From: Flavobacteriales bacterium
Lineage (GTDB): Bacteria; Bacteroidota; Bacteroidia; Flavobacteriales_F; PHOS-HE28
Assembly: GCA_016700415.1 (NCBI GenBank)
Contig: CP065018.1
Coordinates: 558,001-622,000 of the forward strand
Direction of reading: 5' to 3'
Length of the DNA: 64,000 nt
Positions 60,059 through 64,000 of the stretch are shown here, in pieces (the stretch's first letter is position 1; every line of letters begins with the position of its first letter). The position numbers and the translations under genes are program-made. The notes under the pieces were generated by a model. That model was given only the letters and a program-made list of their open reading frames with translations. It was not told the origin of the DNA and made no database searches.

Positions 60059-60994
60059 ATGCGCATTCGCAAATGGATCGGCCGGGCCATGGCCTCCCCT
60101 TGGCTCTCCTTGGTGAATTTGCTGTTGATCATAGCAGCGGTAATTGCCAACAAGCAACACCAGTACTTCTGCCGACCGGTGCCTTGGGCATCGGTCGCGC
60201 TGGTGGTCGCGTTCCTGCCCGTGGTACTCTATCCCTTACTGAAGGAACGCCTGCGGACCTTTCGCGCCCCGGTATTCTTCATGCTCGGCATCGCTGCTTG
60301 CATTTGCGTGTATTGCATCGTGTTCATCGGCATGATGGATCCGAGAATGATGCTCCTCGTCCCCTTGTTCGCCATCTGGCAGCCGGTGGCCGCACTTGTC
60401 TTTCTCCCTCACTTTTTGCTCGCGCAGATCATCTTCCACCTGGTCACTTCAATCGAAAGGCGCAGATGGCGGAAGTTCTTTGCATCCGGTGTTGGCCTTT
60501 GCTTGGCGTCCGCGCTCTTGATGGCTGTTTGGTTCAACAGGAGCTATCCGTCCGTTCAAGCGGCTCTTGACGATCCCGTCCGGAACGCAGCAATGGTCAA
60601 ACCCTCCTACATGACGGAACGCATGCTCGGCATGCACTTCAAGTACCACATGTCACTCTGCCTGTTCGACGGCTGGCGCCCTCCTCTGCACGACCCGCTC
60701 CTTGTCGTGGCGACTTGGTTGAACTTCTCATTCATGGACAACCCCTCGGCAAAAACATTTCGAAAAACCCTTTTCCGGGGTTCTCCCGGAAGTCCCTTTG
60801 TTACCATGACCCCGCTCTATCTCCAAAATCGGATCACGGCTTACCAGCTCGTTTTCCCCGGAAAGCCGGTCAAAGAGGATTGTTCTTGTGCGAAGAGTTA
60901 CAGCAACGAGTACCTGACCTCTCCGTGGTTCATGTTGAAAGCCCCGCGTCCTTCACCACCACAAACGCAAGAACACGATCTTCGCGACCGCTAA
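60059..60994 (+). CDS. Polytopic membrane protein, unknown
   Basis: A 311-residue protein with about five N-terminal membrane helices (WLSLVNLLLIIAAVIANKQH, WASVALVVAFLPVVLYPLL, APVFFMLGIAACICVYCIVF, LVPLFAIWQPVAALVFLPHF, GVGLCLASALLMAVWF), followed by a soluble region of about 140 residues with a Cys pair (EDCSCAKSYSNEY) near the end. I do not recognise the family. It starts at the ATG before RIRKWIGRAM. It is a single gene 12 bases before the enoyl-CoA hydratase gene. Confidence 0.7.
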   Translation: MRIRKWIGRAMASPWLSLVNLLLIIAAVIANKQHQYFCRPVPWASVALVVAFLPVVLYPLLKERLRTFRAPVFFMLGIAACICVYCIVFIGMMDPRMMLLVPLFAIWQPVAALVFLPHFLLAQIIFHLVTSIERRRWRKFFASGVGLCLASALLMAVWFNRSYPSVQAALDDPVRNAAMVKPSYMTERMLGMHFKYHMSLCLFDGWRPPLHDPLLVVATWLNFSFMDNPSAKTFRKTLFRGSPGSPFVTMTPLYLQNRITAYQLVFPGKPVKEDCSCAKSYSNEYLTSPWFMLKAPRPSPPQTQEHDLRDR

Positions 60995-61006
60995 CAACTG
61001 CATCCC

Positions 61007-61777
61007 ATGGACGAAGCCTTTGTGAAGACCGCGATCGCCGACGGCATTGCCACCGTCACTTTTTTTCACCCCAAGAGCAACAGCTTGCCCGCCGACATCC
61101 TTGCCGCATTGGCGAAGAACATCGAGCAGGCCGGTGCTGAGAAAAGCGTCCGCGTGATCGTACTTCGGAGCCAAGGCGAAAAAGCCTTCTGCGCCGGTGC
61201 CAGCTTTGATGAGCTGATGGCGATCGATGATGAGGCGGCCGGCTTGGCCTTCTTCAACGGCTTCGCCTTGGTGATCAATGCGATCCGCACGGTGCCCTGC
61301 TTCGTGATCGGCCGCGTGCAGGCGAAGGCCGTGGGTGGTGGCGTGGGCCTTGCCGCCGCAATGGACGTGTGCTACGCGCATGAAAGCGCCGCGGTGAAGC
61401 TGAGCGAGCTCGCCATCGGCATCGGACCGTTCGTGGTGGGCCCGGCGGTGGAACGCAAGATCGGCACGGCCGCTTTCGGCTTTATGAGCGCCACCCCTGC
61501 GGCTTGGCGCACGGCGGAATGGGCCGAACAAAGGGGCCTGTATGCCGAGATCTTCGACAAGACTGAAGAGCTGGATAAGACCGTGGCGGCCCATGCCCTT
61601 GAGCTGAGCGCATACAGCCCGGAGGCCATGGCGGAACTGAAGCGCATCATGTGGCGCGGCACCGAGGACTGGGGCAGCCTGTTGCCGGAGCGTGCGGCCG
61701 TCAGCGGCAGGCTGGTACTTTCCGAGTTCACGCGGAACGCCATCGCGGAGTTCAAGCGGAAGACGGCCGCCCGATAG
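61007..61777 (+). CDS. Enoyl-CoA hydratase/isomerase family protein
   Basis: A 256-residue crotonase-fold enzyme. The CoA-binding and oxyanion-hole strands are VIVLRSQGEKAFCAGASFDE and VIGRVQAKAVGGGVGLAAAM. The catalytic region is SAAVKLSELAIGIGPFVVGP with Glu in the SEL position. The C-terminal helices complete the crotonase trimer interface. Members hydrate or isomerise enoyl-CoAs in fatty-acid or branched-chain amino-acid breakdown; methylglutaconyl-CoA hydratase is one possibility. The exact substrate is not readable. Confidence 0.9.
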   Translation: MDEAFVKTAIADGIATVTFFHPKSNSLPADILAALAKNIEQAGAEKSVRVIVLRSQGEKAFCAGASFDELMAIDDEAAGLAFFNGFALVINAIRTVPCFVIGRVQAKAVGGGVGLAAAMDVCYAHESAAVKLSELAIGIGPFVVGPAVERKIGTAAFGFMSATPAAWRTAEWAEQRGLYAEIFDKTEELDKTVAAHALELSAYSPEAMAELKRIMWRGTEDWGSLLPERAAVSGRLVLSEFTRNAIAEFKRKTAAR

Positions 61778-61851
61778 GATCGGTCACAACTCTACCACCC
61801 TTTTTTACGTAGGAACGCGGGCCTGTTCATCAAGCGGACGGGCGCCCCGCC

Positions 61852-63318
61852 GTGAAGAAGTATTTCGCCACCACCTCCCGCAAGGTCCTGTTGATGCTCT
61901 ATGGAGCTTCGCTGTTGATCGGTGTGACCGTCATCTTCCGTTCGCACCGGGGTGAAAAAGAGGCGATGCAGGAGCAGACCATGGCCCGGCTGGCAGGCGT
62001 TACCGGCACCCTCTCCGCGCAATTGGACGGCGGCCGCATCACACGCTTGCTGAAGACCTACGATTCACGCGGCATGCTGGTGAAGAACACCCAGGACGCC
62101 TGGTACTACGTGCAGCACGGTGACTTGCAGAAAAGCGCCGATGCCGCGGGCCTCACCTCGCCCTTGGTCATTGTGGCATACGACGCACAGAAGCAGGAAT
62201 TGCAGACGGTGGTGACCTCGGCAGAGCGGCCGGAACTACGCAATGCGTACACCGGCCCGGCCGCCACGGAGATCCGCAGCTATCTCCAGCGGAACGGGAA
62301 CAAGCCCTTGCGCATCACCCGGGCCGGTGAGCTGATCGCCATCGATGCGGTGACTGATGCACAAGGCAAGGTCGTTGCCGCGCTCGTGGCCCGATCACCA
62401 TTGGCCTTGCTCCGCACCGACACCAACGCGCAGCTGGTCCGGGAGATCGGGATCACCGGTTTGCTGTTCGCGGTGATCGGACTCCTGCTCTTCCGCCGTG
62501 TGGGCCGCTTGGTGCGTCACGAGGAAGACGAGCGTAGCAACCTGCAGGTGCGGCACGACGGCATCACCGACAGCATCGCCTATGCGGGAAAGATCCAGTC
62601 CGCGCTGATCCCTTCACCGGAGCGCTTCCGCGAGCAGTTCGACGATTTCTTCGTGCTGAACCGCCCCCGTGACGTGGTGAGCGGCGACTTCCATTGGTAC
62701 CATCGGATCAGCGAGCACGAATGCTTGGTCGCGGCCGCGGATTGCACGGGGCACGGACTTCCCGGCGCCATGATGGCCGCGATCGGATGTTCCCTGTTGA
62801 ACGACCTGGCCCGGGACCTTCAGGGCCACGACCCGGCGGAACTGCTCGGCGAGCTGAACCAGCGGTTGATCAGCACGCTCAACCAGGAAGGGCGGCGTAC
62901 CGGCGCCGGGGACGGCATGGACATCGCCTTGTGCCGCATCGACCGGAAAGCGAAGGAGATCCTTTTCGCCGGTGCCTTCCGCCCCTTGTACTGGATGCAT
63001 GAAGGACAGCTCACGGTGATCAACGGGGACCGAAAGCCGGTTGGCGGATCACAACATGGCACCCAACGCAAATTCAGCGTACACCGCATCGCCTACCACG
63101 AAGGCGACAACATCTACCTCTTCAGCGACGGCTATGTGGACCAGTTCGGCGGGCCGGACCGGAAGAAATTCATGGCCGCGCGCTTCAACGAGATCCTCCT
63201 GGCCAACCACGGCCTGCCCATGGCCATGCAGGCCGAAGCGCTGGACCGCGCCTTCAATGAATGGAAGGGAACGCAGCCCCAGTTGGATGATGTTTGCGTG
63301 CTCGGGATCGCCGTTTAG
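61852..63318 (+). CDS. Membrane-bound PP2C/SpoIIE-type serine phosphatase (RsbU-like)
   Basis: A 488-residue protein starting at GTG (VKKYFATTSRKVLLML). It has a first membrane helix (VLLMLYGASLLIGVTVIFRS), a periplasmic sensor-like region to about residue 200, then a second helix (IGITGLLFAVIGLLLFRRV). The SpoIIE/RsbU phosphatase domain follows from about residue 240: PRDVVSGDFHWYH, LVAAADCTGHGLPGAMMAAI, DGMDIALCRIDRKAKEILFA, NIYLFSDGYVDQFGG. All the metal-binding Asp residues are present. It would dephosphorylate an anti-sigma-antagonist-type partner in response to an external signal; none is adjacent. Confidence 0.9.
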   Translation: MKKYFATTSRKVLLMLYGASLLIGVTVIFRSHRGEKEAMQEQTMARLAGVTGTLSAQLDGGRITRLLKTYDSRGMLVKNTQDAWYYVQHGDLQKSADAAGLTSPLVIVAYDAQKQELQTVVTSAERPELRNAYTGPAATEIRSYLQRNGNKPLRITRAGELIAIDAVTDAQGKVVAALVARSPLALLRTDTNAQLVREIGITGLLFAVIGLLLFRRVGRLVRHEEDERSNLQVRHDGITDSIAYAGKIQSALIPSPERFREQFDDFFVLNRPRDVVSGDFHWYHRISEHECLVAAADCTGHGLPGAMMAAIGCSLLNDLARDLQGHDPAELLGELNQRLISTLNQEGRRTGAGDGMDIALCRIDRKAKEILFAGAFRPLYWMHEGQLTVINGDRKPVGGSQHGTQRKFSVHRIAYHEGDNIYLFSDGYVDQFGGPDRKKFMAARFNEILLANHGLPMAMQAEALDRAFNEWKGTQPQLDDVCVLGIAV

Positions 63319-63396
63319 GAAGAGGTATTGCACCACTTCGCGGACCCGGTACGTGCGCAACGTTGATCGATCGCCGCCGAACTGACCTGAGCCTTC

Positions 63397-63404
63397 TATA
63401 TTTG
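63397..63404 (+). promoter_or_regulatory. TAnnTTTG -7 box before the DUF349 gene
   Basis: TATATTTG, the same sequence as the tRNA-Leu box. It ends 18 bases before an in-frame ATG at 63423 and 42 bases before the preferred ATG at 63447. Confidence 0.7.
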
Positions 63405-63446
63405 GTGGCGCGGCCACGCACAATGAGGGCCGCCATCCGGAATAGC

Positions 63447-64000
63447 ATGGCAACGAAAAGCGAGTTGATCGGCCGTATGGAGGAATTGCTCCAACAGCCG
63501 GACGTGGAACGGTCGTCCGAGGCGGTCGAGACGGTGAAGGAAGCATACGAGGACCTGGTAGCAGCGGAGAAAGCCGAGGCGGAGGCCAGAGCTGCGGAAG
63601 CCCAAGAAGAGGAGGAAGCGGCCGCACCCGAAGTGGTGGAAGATGCGGAAGAACGGGTGGGTCCACCGCCAGCAGCTGAGCCGATCGTTCCGGTGGCTGC
63701 CCACCAGCCCATTGAATCCGCACAGCTCACCAGCGAGGATGACAAGAAGTTCAAGCAACTGCTGGACGCCTTCAACACCAAGGTGAACGACATCCGTCGG
63801 AAGCGCCAGAAGGAAGAGAACGACAACTTGGCCGCGAAGCAAGCGCTCATGACCGAGCTCCGGGCGTTGATCGCCAACGAGGAGAACATCGGAAATGCCT
63901 TCCAGCGGTTCACCGAGATGGGCGACCAATGGAAACACATCGGCCCGATCCCGCAACAGAGCTATCGCGAACTGCAGCATGAGTACAGCCAGCTCCGCGA
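63447..64000 (+). CDS. DUF349 domain protein, N-terminal part
   Basis: The frame runs off the window after about 184 codons. It starts MATKSELIGRMEELLQQPDV, followed by an acidic Ala/Glu-rich region (EKAEAEARAAEAQEEEEAA, PEVVEDAEERVG) with coiled-coil character. A helical segment then begins the DUF349 repeat pattern: EDDKKFKQLLDAFNTKVNDI, LIANEENIGNAFQRFTEMGD and QWKHIGPIPQQSYRELQHEY, where QWKxIGPxP is the repeat hallmark. Such proteins in Bacteroidota are long helical repeat proteins of unknown role. An ATG eight codons earlier is possible. Confidence 0.82.
   Translation, partial: MATKSELIGRMEELLQQPDVERSSEAVETVKEAYEDLVAAEKAEAEARAAEAQEEEEAAAPEVVEDAEERVGPPPAAEPIVPVAAHQPIESAQLTSEDDKKFKQLLDAFNTKVNDIRRKRQKEENDNLAAKQALMTELRALIANEENIGNAFQRFTEMGDQWKHIGPIPQQSYRELQHEYSQLR

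Overview
The window is GC-rich, gene-dense chromosome from a member of the Bacteroidota, most likely an uncultured Flavobacteriales-type lineage. The evidence is type IX secretion (T9SS) sorting domains of both kinds (type A tails and the gliding-motility-type C-terminal domain), SprB and PKD repeats, a TonB-dependent receptor with a carboxypeptidase-like regulatory domain, the linked DUF2520 / HAD / UbiA / Maf cluster, a CcmE of the Cys-x-x-x-Tyr type, and repeated TAnnTTTG -7 promoter boxes. Several boxes lie only 4 to 7 nt before a start codon, which suggests leaderless or nearly leaderless mRNAs.

Layout. 1-3517: end of ornithine aminotransferase, a MORN-like lipoprotein and a TonB-dependent receptor. 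3596-6124: P-type cation ATPase. 6472-11486: two large T9SS-exported PKD/SprB-repeat proteins in tandem. 11649-14571 (minus): maf, UbiA prenyltransferase, KdsC-like HAD phosphatase and a DUF2520 reductase-like protein in one tight operon. 14661-15604: a GGCAGT microsatellite and a RelE/ParE-type toxin-antitoxin pair. 15653-20979 (minus): cytochrome c maturation operon ccmB-ccmC-ccmD-ccmE-ccmF. 21239-27551: dipeptide epimerase, DEAD-box helicase, sterol-desaturase-like hydroxylase, FkbM methyltransferase and a TPR protein. 27584-33001: gyrA and clpC, divergent. 33140-34444: outer-membrane barrel, small membrane protein, DUF493 protein.

34635-36638 looks like the scar of a restriction-modification gene. 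The first 15 codons of an Eco57I-like methylase are joined out of frame to its last codons, and copies of that 3' tail follow each of two cargo genes (a uracil-DNA-glycosylase-like protein and an Abi/HEPN-like unknown). 36647-40349 holds a short CDF transporter, a periplasmic trypsin-like/TPR protein, and a three-gene unit (unknown protein, PIN nuclease, PLD nuclease) that is the best candidate here for an undescribed functional system. 40707-43350 is an ECF sigma / anti-sigma operon. 43535-50644 is a glycan-use cluster: two sugar MFS transporters, a ROK sugar kinase and a GH92 alpha-mannosidase. 50770-64000 carries mazG, several T9SS cargo proteins (including a GH18 chitinase and a serine hydrolase), a rhomboid protease, a c-type cytochrome lipoprotein, tRNA-Leu(GAG) with downstream repeats that copy its 3' end, an enoyl-CoA hydratase, an RsbU-like phosphatase and the start of a DUF349 protein.

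The most unusual genome-wide feature is a set of short-word imperfect tandem repeats arranged as inverted pairs in the intergenic gaps. Each locus uses its own word (CGCAACG, GCAGATG, GGTAC, CACGGAT, GATCTTCT, CTTTGCG). In one gap two such pairs are nested. Repeat words run into the end of ccmD, and repeat- or palindrome-type segments sit in frame inside the ROK kinase and mazG genes. All functions are assigned by reading motifs in the translations; no database search was run.
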